From Candidatus Saccharimonadota bacterium (GTDB lineage: Bacteria; Patescibacteriota; Saccharimonadia; Saccharimonadales; Saccharimonadaceae), in the NCBI GenBank assembly GCA_905372095.1, contig CAJPNK010000003.1, forward strand, positions 1-64,000: a stretch of DNA of 64,000 bases, written 5' to 3'. Made by a program: the position numbers and the translations under genes. The notes under the pieces are model-generated. The model ran no database searches. It worked only from the letters and a program-made list of their open reading frames with translations, and was not told where the DNA came from. Numbering within the stretch: the stretch's first letter is position 1; every line of letters begins with the position of its first letter. This document shows positions 32,518-40,563 of this stretch, piece by piece.

Positions 32518-32540
32518 GAGCCATGATATAAAACTGGCTC
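32518..32540 (+). repeat. Covarying hairpin repeat, copy 4
   Basis: GAGCCA/TGGCTC, a perfect 6-bp stem around the 11-nt loop TGATATAAAAC, followed by ATTTATCC. Confidence 0.7.
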
Positions 32541-32569
32541 ATTTATCCATGTTTTTCTTGATTTATATG

Positions 32570-32641
32570 TTAAGTCAGTGTTCTTTGTGCATCAGCGAAT
32601 TTATGTTTATTGGTAGTTGTGGTTGCGTAGGTTAGAACCAT
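32570..32641 (-). pseudogene. 5' remnant of a Ham1 (ITPase) gene duplicate
   Basis: 23 codons plus TAA: MVLTYATTTTNKHKFADAQ compared with the intact gene's MDLIYATTNKHKLAGAK. The match of YATT, NKHK and the ATG position shows a copy of the 5' end of the Ham1 gene (30172-30726) that stops after 23 codons. It overlaps the last 10 bp of the NUDIX gene at 32632. Confidence 0.6.
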
Positions 32642-33168
32642 TTATTTTTACTTATCGCTGCTTTTAATCCTGCTAATTCCCTAGCTCGCTCAAACAAATG
32701 CACGTATTCTTTAGATGTGCCAGATTGAACTAGTTCAATAGCTTGCTGGAGATTATCACACCAAACAATTGAGCATCCGTGTAGCTCTTCTTCGTCAATC
32801 CAAGCGCTTTTGCCGATCGTTCCATAAACATGTGCGGTAAAATAATGCTGATTACAATCCTCGTTATATGCCGATAAATACGATTGGACAACACCCAAAT
32901 AGTGAACGTCTGTAATATTTGCTCCAACTTCTTCCTTAATTTCACGGCGAACAGTCTGTTCTAAGCTCTCGCCTACTTCTACATTACCTCCAGGCAGTTT
33001 ATAATGATTGTATTTGTGTTCGTATACTAGAGCAATACGGTTATTATTATCAGATAAAATTGCCCGTGCGCCGGTACGGATTGATTTTTCTGCGCCTGAT
33101 AGTGGTGTTTGCAAACCAATAGTTTGGTCATTTATAGTTGACAAAAGACAATTAGAACCCATACTCAT
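32632..33168 (-). CDS. NUDIX hydrolase, 178 aa
   Basis: 178 aa. NUDIX box GGNVEVGESLEQTVRREIKEEVG follows HYKLPGG, and the core strands (ARAILSDNNNRIALVYE) fit. The N-terminal 30 residues are an extension. Its start overlaps the stop of the GH99-like gene by 17 bp, so it is translated as part of that mRNA. The NUDIX core resembles that of the fused domain at 23170-25125 (YKLPGG, REIKEE versus RECEEE), suggesting related substrates. Confidence 0.85.
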   Translation of the reverse strand: MSMGSNCLLSTINDQTIGLQTPLSGAEKSIRTGARAILSDNNNRIALVYEHKYNHYKLPGGNVEVGESLEQTVRREIKEEVGANITDVHYLGVVQSYLSAYNEDCNQHYFTAHVYGTIGKSAWIDEEELHGCSIVWCDNLQQAIELVQSGTSKEYVHLFERARELAGLKAAISKNKWF

Positions 33169-34327
33169 CTCTTAGCTCCCTTATTTTTGCTAAATAACTA
33201 TCATCTACTGATCCGTCTGGTAATATTTTTGGCAACAGAGCTGCACCTTCAGTTATCTCATTCCAAGCTGTGATAGGAGTATACCTTTCCTCCTGGGGCG
33301 TGTTGTTCATAATAAATCGCTTTTGCTGACAAAGCATATCGCCAAAATCTATAGCATTACTATCGGTTACGATAGGAGTAAAGGGATACATTCCTTGAAC
33401 ATCTCTAAAATGCCTACCTTCAGGAATACTTCCACGAGGAGACGCATCCCATCCGACCACGACGGGAGGAATATACGGCTTATCTATTTGCTCTTGAATT
33501 GTGTCCCACTCCTCAACTCTCTTGATAACTTGCTCTCTATAATTCTGGATAGGCCGCCGCATTGATTCTGTAAAGTCGGGTAGAAATCCGTAACCGGTCA
33601 TAGAGTCGGCACCAGCAGCAAGATGATCTAGTGCGTGAGTAGCCCTAAGACAAACTGTTGCCAAATACGGCTCTATCCTGTATTTCCTCCAGCTATATTC
33701 TTTCATATAATTTATCATATCAGCATGCGACATCTCTTTGTTATTATTGCTATATTTTCTCATATCAGAAGTGAAGACGCTTACGTACGGTCGATCAAGA
33801 ATATTGATGTAATTTGGATTGTCCCAGTGATTATCAGCGAGATAATCGACCATTGTTTCTACAGTCTGAGACGTACGATCATAGTATCTATCGGGTTCTT
33901 CAAAATACGGAGGAACAGGTAGAACAGATCTTGGGCTGCCGAATATCATCATGCAAGCGTACGCAACTTTACCTAGGTTGCACTTTAGAAATCCGCTAAT
34001 AACATCTTTTTCTTTGCTAACCTTACCACTTTTAACACCGACGTAAGTGTCAAATATAAAGCCATCTACGCTGTATTGCTGCGCCAAATCTACTTGCGCT
34101 TGCATAACTCTTGGGTCTGCATCATCCCATATACTAGACCTAGGTGATCCATCAAAAGAATATACATTTGGCTGGCTATGTCCTACAAATAAAGGCCTAG
34201 CGGTTTGGCAAAGCATAGTTTCATCTGTTGACTTATCTCCTCCATTTGCCAATGATCTATGCTGCAGCGTTTCACAACTGGTCGTCAGCGGATAGTAATA
34301 ACTATATATTGGTGATTCTTTTTTCAT
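33152..34327 (-). CDS. Glycoside hydrolase 99-like (WbsX-type) protein
   Basis: 391 aa. The WbsX/GH99-like family appears in polysaccharide loci and has a TIM-barrel with AWNEITEGAALLP near the C-terminus; WDASPRGS, the paired Asp/Glu in DGFIFDTYVG and the Tyr/Trp-rich N-terminus (YYYPLTTS) fit. No signal peptide. It is coupled to the NUDIX gene, which may handle a nucleotide-sugar donor. AGGAG lies 5 nt before the ATG. Whether it hydrolyses or transfers glycan is unknown. Confidence 0.78.
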   Translation of the reverse strand: MKKESPIYSYYYPLTTSCETLQHRSLANGGDKSTDETMLCQTARPLFVGHSQPNVYSFDGSPRSSIWDDADPRVMQAQVDLAQQYSVDGFIFDTYVGVKSGKVSKEKDVISGFLKCNLGKVAYACMMIFGSPRSVLPVPPYFEEPDRYYDRTSQTVETMVDYLADNHWDNPNYINILDRPYVSVFTSDMRKYSNNNKEMSHADMINYMKEYSWRKYRIEPYLATVCLRATHALDHLAAGADSMTGYGFLPDFTESMRRPIQNYREQVIKRVEEWDTIQEQIDKPYIPPVVVGWDASPRGSIPEGRHFRDVQGMYPFTPIVTDSNAIDFGDMLCQQKRFIMNNTPQEERYTPITAWNEITEGAALLPKILPDGSVDDSYLAKIRELRDEYGF

Positions 34328-34373
34328 AGTTAACTCCTATTTACATGCCTTTTATATATTAAGTGCATCTTGA

Positions 34374-35219
34374 TTAAAAACTTGTAAGCATACCGTCACG
34401 CAGTAAAACCTTTGATACTTCCTCGCCTAATGAATCAACTAACGCATATACCGATACTAGACTATTATCATGTTTATAGTTGGAGACAATAACTTTATAA
34501 TCGACTCCACTTACCGCTGCCCTAAGTGCACCCTTGGCAAAGGACGCAGATTCTACTGCTGGTAACGCAAATAATTGCACGTCTTCTTGAATAGCTTTTA
34601 ATAAGCCGCCGAGATCATCTAAGTTACTACCATAATACTTACTATAGGTATCGTCTGGGGCCATTGAAGCATTCTTCCCTCTTAGTCCTGTTGGCGACAA
34701 TCCTAGACGAATACGCAAAAAATCCGACCTAGTAAAACTAGAAAGAGGATCAATCTCTAGACGACCCGCACCTACCATATCAATAACACTACTAATATGC
34801 ATTATACTATTAGGCATTCCTGTGTAAGTCTCTCTTATAGAGAATGACGCGTCAGAAAACGTATTTAGAACTAGTTTAGCAAATATAACAGAGAAGTCGT
34901 TACATATTACTTCATTTCTGTCTAGAGACACTTGACTAATCACTCTAGGATCTTTATGCCTATCAACTTCAGTTTTTAGCTTTGTTCCGTCATTCAAGGA
35001 TAAGAAAGCTTCCTGGTCGTAGCACAAAATTTTACAGAGTTTATTATAAATTCCAGAAATAGCCGCCGAACTGTCAGATGTATCTAAACCATCTAGTACG
35101 AGACTTTCTATACTATAATCCAGTGTTACTTGTTCAAGAAATTTAGTGTCAATTTCGTATACGGATTGCGGTTCTTCATGACGCGGCAAAAAGTTATTAG
35201 AACTATTTGTCCTCAGCAT
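34374..35219 (-). CDS. Hypothetical protein, 281 aa
   Basis: 281 aa from the ATG at 35219, chosen because TATAAT ends 9 nt upstream (35234-35229); an earlier frame start at 35297 would precede that promoter. Sequence is mixed alpha/beta and acidic, AT-rich codons; not recognised. The region around residues 140-190 (FSIRETYTGMPNSIMHISSVI) and LSPTGLRGK could be part of an enzyme but no motif is diagnostic. The GH99/NUDIX pair lies 46 bp downstream on the same strand and may be co-transcribed. Confidence 0.65.
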   Translation of the reverse strand: MLRTNSSNNFLPRHEEPQSVYEIDTKFLEQVTLDYSIESLVLDGLDTSDSSAAISGIYNKLCKILCYDQEAFLSLNDGTKLKTEVDRHKDPRVISQVSLDRNEVICNDFSVIFAKLVLNTFSDASFSIRETYTGMPNSIMHISSVIDMVGAGRLEIDPLSSFTRSDFLRIRLGLSPTGLRGKNASMAPDDTYSKYYGSNLDDLGGLLKAIQEDVQLFALPAVESASFAKGALRAAVSGVDYKVIVSNYKHDNSLVSVYALVDSLGEEVSKVLLRDGMLTSF

Positions 35220-35352
35220 ATCTTGTGTATTATATAATTTATATTTACTGTAGTCAAGCAATACTATGTATAAAAGGTTCTTTTTATATTTATCCAAATA
35301 TCTACGCTCAGTATCTCATTAGTACAAACAGCATTATTTTTTTATCAGTTCT

Positions 35353-36735
35353 TTATAGTTTTATAACAAACCACATCCCCTGTTTCACCGGCGCAAACTC
35401 ATACTCCAGCCCCTTCGCCTCAAGTAATATTTTCACGATGTAGAGCCCAATGCCGCTGTTGTCGCCGTGCTGCTTCGTGGCGGCATTACTCCGATAAAAC
35501 GGGTCGAAGACGTGCTGGAGTTGTTGTTTGGTGAGTGGCTTGCAGGCGTTTTCGATTGCCAGTTCGTGCTGGCTACAGGTGATTGTTATCACGCTCCCGG
35601 CATCGCCGTGGCGCACCGCATTCGACACTAGGTTCGAGATGACGTGGCGCATCATGTCTCTGTTAGCGCGAATGGTCGTCGGGTGTGCGTCAACCGTGAA
35701 AGTCATGCCGCGCGTTTTCGCCAGCAGTGTGTAATCATCAACCACCTCGGCAATTAGCTTATCGATCCTCAGTCGCTTTTCTTGGCGCAGAGCCTGCTCG
35801 GCAATACTGCCAGAGCGCAAGACGTTGTTCACCATCGCCGTCAATTGATCAACCTGCGCCACCGATTCCGCCAGGTACTGATCGCGATTTTTATACTCGC
35901 CAATGTTGAGTTGCATATTTTCGAGCATGATCCGTAGCGCCGCCAACGGTGTTTTCAGCTCGTGCGAGGCGGCGCGGAGGAAGGCTATTTTTTCCTTTTC
36001 TAGCTGCGATATTCGCTGATTTTCCTGTTCTAGCGAACGAATCGTTTGCCACAGATTTTGATAGAGCTCATTAATATTTCGCCCCAGCACACCAATCTCA
36101 TCATGACTATTGACTGGGTAGTGCGCACCCTTTTCCAGCCGCTGCATAGTTGTGGTCACCGCCGCCATCCGGCGAATCGGCCGCGTCACAAAACGGCTAT
36201 AGAGGTACGAAAACACGAGCGCCACCAACAGCGAGCCGAGCATGGTATATGGCAATACGTGTAAGGTAGCGAGTTTAGCCTGAGTGACGGGTGCTACGTC
36301 GGCCAGCAGCTTGACTGTAATCGCTCGCCCCTGCTTATCAGCCACACTGCCCTGCTGCAAAACAACCGAACGCGGATCGACCGTTTGACCGTCAGCGATT
36401 TTTACCACGCTAGTATCGACCGATTTACCACTATCCGTCACTATATTGATCGACTGAAAACCTTGAAAATACTGGTCGCGACCGTCAATCGTCAGCGTGA
36501 TATTAACATTTTTCACCTGAGCAAACTCCTGGCTGAGACGATGTATTTCCTCAGTCGATTTACCACGTAATTCGGTTGTCAGCGCCGTGAGATTGTCCGC
36601 CGCCTCGCGCTCTTTTTGCTGCAAATAAAATTGCGGCATCAAGGTGTAGACCAGCGCATGCACCAGGATGATCAACGTCGCGAATAGGCCGATTGACACC
36701 AAAAATGTTTTGGGAAATAATTTAAGATTCTTCAT
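35353..36735 (-). CDS. Sensor histidine kinase with HAMP domain
   Basis: 460 aa. Two membrane helices (about 10-35 and 160-182) flank an extracellular sensor domain; HAMP follows (RPIRRMAAVTTTM), then HisKA with the phospho-His in ASHELKTPLA, and an HATPase with SNLVSNAVRHGD and GDNSGIGLYIV. The stimulus is unknown. It overlaps the response regulator start by 14 bp. GC-richer than the flanking accessory genes. A HEPN protein gene lies directly upstream in the same operon. Confidence 0.92.
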   Translation of the reverse strand: MKNLKLFPKTFLVSIGLFATLIILVHALVYTLMPQFYLQQKEREAADNLTALTTELRGKSTEEIHRLSQEFAQVKNVNITLTIDGRDQYFQGFQSINIVTDSGKSVDTSVVKIADGQTVDPRSVVLQQGSVADKQGRAITVKLLADVAPVTQAKLATLHVLPYTMLGSLLVALVFSYLYSRFVTRPIRRMAAVTTTMQRLEKGAHYPVNSHDEIGVLGRNINELYQNLWQTIRSLEQENQRISQLEKEKIAFLRAASHELKTPLAALRIMLENMQLNIGEYKNRDQYLAESVAQVDQLTAMVNNVLRSGSIAEQALRQEKRLRIDKLIAEVVDDYTLLAKTRGMTFTVDAHPTTIRANRDMMRHVISNLVSNAVRHGDAGSVITITCSQHELAIENACKPLTKQQLQHVFDPFYRSNAATKQHGDNSGIGLYIVKILLEAKGLEYEFAPVKQGMWFVIKL

Positions 36736-37390
36736 AGCGATAACCCACTCCCTTCACCGTGATGATGCAGTCCAGGTGTAATTTCTTGCGCAGATTTTTG
36801 ATGTAGACATCGATCACCCGGTCAAACGGCACCTCATCATCACGCCACAACTTGTCGATGATAGCCTGCCGGCTCCAAACCATGTTTGGATTATCGACGA
36901 GCAGTTTGAGTAGCTGTACCTCCTTGGGCTTGAGATGTGCATCATTGTCATCATAAAATCCCTGATAGGCCGCGAAATCCACCGAGGCCAGGCCGCGCTG
37001 CCACAAGGTTTTTTTGACAGACTGTTGGCGGCGAAGCAACGCCTTAATTCGCTTCTCCAAAATCACCAGCGAAAACGGCTTGTTCATATAATCATCCGCC
37101 AGCTCATCAAAACTGGCAATCTGCGTCGGCTCGTCCTGTAGCGCCGTCAACATCAGCACCGGCACGTCGCTGGTCTGGCGAATCTGATGTAGCGTCTCAA
37201 TGCCACTCATTCCTGGCAACATAATATCAAGGATAATCACATCCGCCTGAGCAAATTTCTCCAGCGCCTCCTCGCCGCTAGCCGCCGTCAGCACCGTGAA
37301 GCCGCGCTGGCGGAGGAACTGCTCGGTACCAGTGCGCAGGGCGGGCTCGTCTTCAACTAGAAGGATTCGTGATTTTATTGCGTTACCCAT
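36722..37390 (-). CDS. OmpR-family response regulator
   Basis: 222 aa. Receiver domain with VEDEPA, the phospho-Asp in VIILDIMLPG, MLTA and the conserved Lys near NKPFS; C-terminal winged helix with LKPKEVQLLKLLVDNPNMVWSR and the VDVYIKNLRKKL recognition helix. Pairs with the histidine kinase, whose gene overlaps its end. It could bind the 11-bp direct repeats upstream of the ABC exporter operon (23104-23125), which is inference only. Its start overlaps the stop of the HEPN gene by 8 bp. Confidence 0.93.
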   Translation of the reverse strand: MGNAIKSRILLVEDEPALRTGTEQFLRQRGFTVLTAASGEEALEKFAQADVIILDIMLPGMSGIETLHQIRQTSDVPVLMLTALQDEPTQIASFDELADDYMNKPFSLVILEKRIKALLRRQQSVKKTLWQRGLASVDFAAYQGFYDDNDAHLKPKEVQLLKLLVDNPNMVWSRQAIIDKLWRDDEVPFDRVIDVYIKNLRKKLHLDCIITVKGVGYRYEES

Positions 37391-38414
37391 TTCGGTTAAT
37401 CTTGGATGCTATCCTCGCTATGTTTTGCGACTCACCTAGATTTTTAATTGTCGGGCAAGCTTTGTATAATATTTCGAGACAACTTGGTGTACTAAAATTT
37501 TCGATCATATTGGATACTAAAGATTGCTGATATTCTGCTACTTGTCTAATTGCTTCGGTGTTAAAATATATATTCTGTATATTTTTTAGACTATCTACTA
37601 TTTGTTTATTAAGGATTTGTAGTTGAGCCTGCTGCTCTGGAGATAATGACAGCTTCGCTGGAAGTTTAATATCTTTTTCAATTTCCTCAGCTAGTTTTAT
37701 AGCACTTTCTTTTTTCTTCTCTATAAAATGATTATGGTGAGCTGCGGCGTCTCTATACTCCTTCAGCTCATTTAACTTGATTTTCATATCCTTCCAAGAT
37801 ATATCCTTTTGCAAGATTTCCTTGGCGATCACATCCCAGATAATAATAGCTCTGCATTTCTCGCTAAACTTTGTTTTGAGATCATCAAAAGAGCTGCTAC
37901 TGCTTAATAACTCATTTAGATCGCTAGTAGTTAACTGACGTGAAGACCATGAGAAATCGTATCCTAGAATTTCTATTATCTCGCCTAGGGTTAAATAAGA
38001 AACCAGTGTCTCTAAATTATTTTTGAAAATTAAATTATTTTCAGTATCCTTTGATTTACATTTGTCTAGATATTTTCCGTGCTGCAATAAAATATCATAA
38101 TATGCCTCAATTAAATCAGGCAGATACAGTAGCAACTTACGCAATTGAATCTCCACTTCATAGACAGCCTTGAAAACTTCTTCTGCCCGTTTGCGAGAAC
38201 TCGAATCGCTCAATATGCCTATTTTAAGATTTTCATTAATTTTAACGTATATCTGAGGATCTATTTGCTTACTGCGTTTTATTGTTACAAGAAACAGCTG
38301 TTCTGACATAGCCTCAAATTTATCAGAAGAATCTTTATTGATTCCTATTCTATCTAAAATATCCTGTACTTCACCACTAGTTTGCGCTTTTATAACTAGG
38401 ACTATTTGCTGCAT
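37383..38414 (-). CDS. HEPN-motif helical protein, 343 aa
   Basis: 343 aa, almost all helical, Lys/Glu/Leu-rich. Residues 221-226 read RDAAAH, an R-x4-H motif at the end of a helix (KLNELKEYRDAAAHHNHF), as in HEPN ribonuclease domains of toxin-antitoxin and abortive-infection proteins (Swt1-like). A helix before it (AVYEVEIQLRKLLL, about 83-96) is compatible with the HEPN fold. Function as RNase is not shown. TATAAT ends 6 nt before the ATG. The gene overlaps the response regulator by 8 bp, an unusual partner for a HEPN protein. Confidence 0.65.
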   Translation of the reverse strand: MQQIVLVIKAQTSGEVQDILDRIGINKDSSDKFEAMSEQLFLVTIKRSKQIDPQIYVKINENLKIGILSDSSSRKRAEEVFKAVYEVEIQLRKLLLYLPDLIEAYYDILLQHGKYLDKCKSKDTENNLIFKNNLETLVSYLTLGEIIEILGYDFSWSSRQLTTSDLNELLSSSSSFDDLKTKFSEKCRAIIIWDVIAKEILQKDISWKDMKIKLNELKEYRDAAAHHNHFIEKKKESAIKLAEEIEKDIKLPAKLSLSPEQQAQLQILNKQIVDSLKNIQNIYFNTEAIRQVAEYQQSLVSNMIENFSTPSCLEILYKACPTIKNLGESQNIARIASKINRNG

Positions 38415-38489
38415 ACGCTCATTATAACACCGAGGCGATTATTGTAGTATGGGGGTAATGCAGCGGTTCATTATATTAAATCTATATAC

Positions 38490-38515
38490 AAAAAAAGACT
38501 CCGAAGAGCATCATA
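38490..38515 (-). terminator. UUCG-loop terminator after tRNA-Glu
   Basis: On the - strand GCTC-TTCG-GAGT forms a short stem with a TTCG loop followed by seven T, 13 bases or so beyond the tRNA CCA end. Confidence 0.5.
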
Positions 38516-38524
38516 ATCCCTTTA

Positions 38525-38599
38525 TGGTGACTCTACCGGGAATCGAACCCGGGTTGCCGGGATGAGAACCCGGTGTCCTAACCGCTAGACGATAGAGCC
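38525..38599 (-). tRNA. tRNA-Glu (CTC)
   Basis: 75 nt with encoded CCA. Acceptor GGCTCTA/TAGAGTC (one G-T), D-arm with TAGCGGTTAG, anticodon stem CCGGG/CCCGG with loop TTCTCAT giving anticodon CTC, and T-arm GGTTCGATTCC. It bounds the AT-rich accessory region on its right side. I see no integrase or duplicated 3' end at the other boundary. Confidence 0.95.
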
Positions 38600-38636
38600 A
38601 AACTGTTGATATTATAGCAGCAGAGCTGGGCGCTGT

Positions 38637-39014
38637 CTAGCTGCCGAGCTGCTGAATGATTTCAATTAGGCGACGCGGCGTGATTTCAGCCTTAATCAGG
38701 TAGGCGTCGGCATCGTTTTCTAAAGCGGCGCGGCTTTTCTCGTCTTGATCGAAATTTGTCATGACGACGATACGCGACTTCTCGGCGCTGTTTTCTTCGA
38801 ACTTGCGGATGGCGGTCATGATTTCGGTACCGCGCATCTCTGGCAGCATGATGTCGAGCAAAATTAAATCGTAATGCTGATTGGTAGCCATGACCAAGCC
38901 GTCGTGGCCGTCCACTGCCCACTCGACGTTGTAGCCAGCCATTTTGAGGCTGCGAACATACATCTCGCCGATGAAACGGTCGTCTTCGATGACTAAGATT
39001 GTGGAAATTGCCAT
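38637..39014 (-). CDS. Single-domain response regulator, 125 aa
   Basis: 125 aa. Receiver domain only: VIEDD, phospho-Asp in LILLDIMLPE, VVMTNF and the Lys of YLIKAE. Such stand-alone receivers act through protein contacts. AGGAGA lies upstream of the ATG, and the gene follows the histidine kinase by 13 bp. With the DUF3048 gene they make a three-gene operon (41699 to 38637). Confidence 0.93.
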   Translation of the reverse strand: MAISTILVIEDDRFIGEMYVRSLKMAGYNVEWAVDGHDGLVMATNQHYDLILLDIMLPEMRGTEIMTAIRKFEENSAEKSRIVVMTNFDQDEKSRAALENDADAYLIKAEITPRRLIEIIQQLGS

Positions 39015-39027
39015 AATACTCTCCTAT

Positions 39028-40563
39028 TTACCCCGTGTATTTAGTGTGATTTTTAATCCAGCTGTTGCCTGCCGAGATGATTTCGGTGTTGGAATTGTCG
39101 GCGTCATGCAGTTTGTCAGAAACGGCGGCGTAGATTGGTAGAGTGAAGGTGAAGGTTGCTCCCTGCCCCTCAATGCTTGATACGCCGATGGTACCGCCAT
39201 GGCTTTCAATGATGGCTTTGCTGAGATATAAGCCGATGCCAGTGCCAGCGACCGTCTCGCGGCTGCGGTGGCTGCGGTAGAATTTGTGGAAGAGGTTGTT
39301 GATGACGCTGGCTGGAATACCGATACCATTGTCGGCGACCGAAACTTCAATATGTTTATCCTTGGCTTTAGCGGTGACGCGTACAGCGCCACCCTCGTCG
39401 GAATATTTGATAGCATTGTCGATAAGGTTGGACAGCACTTCGGAAATGCTAGAGCGGTCGGCGGCAACGGTCGGCAAATCGCTCGGGATGTCAACGGATA
39501 GTGAACGATGCTGCGAGCGGGCGCGTAGCTCCATATCATCGCGGATAGTCTCGTAGATTGTCGCCAACGAATCTTCGTGCAGTTGGAGTTTGAGGTGGCG
39601 GCGGTCGTAGCGGCTAGTATTAAGGATGTTGTTAATGTAACCAGATAAGCGATTGCCGCTAACGATTAACCGCTGAAATAATTCTTTTTGATCGGGCTCG
39701 AGTTTACTATCGAGTTCGAGCGCTAGTACATCGAGGTAGCCGCGGATAACAGTGATTGGCCCGCGCAGCTCGTGGGCGGCGAACGAGATGAAGTCAAGGT
39801 CGTCGTCCTCTGGCTGGTAAATTTCGGTCTCGTCGTAGGCGGTAATGATAGCATCCGCGGCGTTGCCTTGTTCGAAATCGACAGTGATATTGAAAATGCG
39901 GCGGCCTTCTTGCCCGATGACTTTGTTGGGGACTCGCAGCCAAATTTTACGGGCGCGAACATTGTCGGTACGGTGTTGATTGAGCCATTCAATCAGGTCG
40001 GTGCCGTCGTCAAATAGCAAGTCAAAATGATAAGCGCCTTTGGCGTCGAGTGAGATTGGTGCGGCGCGGTTAGCAAAAATTACGCCGTTGTTCTTGTCGA
40101 GAATAATTATACCGGTGCTTGTCAGGTTGAGGGCGCTGGCTAGATCGTCAGTTGCGCTAGTTTTGTCTGGGCTGGTTTCGGTATGTTCTTTGTAGATAGA
40201 TAGCAGCATATCGCTAAAGCCGGTAGCTTTGTATTCTTTATTGCTAGGGTTTGGCAGCTTTTGGTCGATTTTTTGTCCAGCGGCATTAACTAGGGCGGTC
40301 GAGAGGTCGCGCAACGGAATCATCGCAAAAGACAAAACTGCGAAATTTGTTGCAGTAGAAATGATTAGTAGCGAAATGACAATTGTTGCAATAAGAAAGA
40401 CATCCAAACGAACCTGCAAGATGATCATTATTGCAATAACCGATAAAGCGACCAATAATTGAACGAGAACAGATATTATTGCAACCTTGTTGCGATGAAT
40501 ACGCCAAAAATCACGCATTTCTGGCGTGCGTTTGACTACTGGCTTGGCGTCGCTTACTGCCAC
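39028..40563 (-). CDS. Histidine kinase with N-terminal membrane helices
   Basis: About 511 aa from the GTG at 40563, which overlaps the stop of the DUF3048 gene; an ATG at 40518 is an alternative. Two or three membrane helices near the N-terminus, a PAS-like region, HisKA with AAHELRGPITVIRGYL (phospho-His), and an HATPase with DNAIKYSDEGG, DNGIGIP and GTGIGLYL. Likely partner is the receiver protein encoded next. Three half-copies of the TTGCAATAA word fall in its membrane-helix codons. Confidence 0.9.
   Translation of the reverse strand: MAVSDAKPVVKRTPEMRDFWRIHRNKVAIISVLVQLLVALSVIAIMIILQVRLDVFLIATIVISLLIISTATNFAVLSFAMIPLRDLSTALVNAAGQKIDQKLPNPSNKEYKATGFSDMLLSIYKEHTETSPDKTSATDDLASALNLTSTGIIILDKNNGVIFANRAAPISLDAKGAYHFDLLFDDGTDLIEWLNQHRTDNVRARKIWLRVPNKVIGQEGRRIFNITVDFEQGNAADAIITAYDETEIYQPEDDDLDFISFAAHELRGPITVIRGYLDVLALELDSKLEPDQKELFQRLIVSGNRLSGYINNILNTSRYDRRHLKLQLHEDSLATIYETIRDDMELRARSQHRSLSVDIPSDLPTVAADRSSISEVLSNLIDNAIKYSDEGGAVRVTAKAKDKHIEVSVADNGIGIPASVINNLFHKFYRSHRSRETVAGTGIGLYLSKAIIESHGGTIGVSSIEGQGATFTFTLPIYAAVSDKLHDADNSNTEIISAGNSWIKNHTKYTG

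Noticed and set aside
28548..32540. Idea that the hairpin repeats are integron attC sites
   Set aside because: The flanking boxes do not match the GTTRRRY/RYYYAAC core, and no integrase gene is in the window.
38525..38599. Duplicate of the tRNA-Glu 3' end as an attachment site at the left side of the accessory region
   Set aside because: No matching copy of the tRNA 3' sequence was found near 23 kb.
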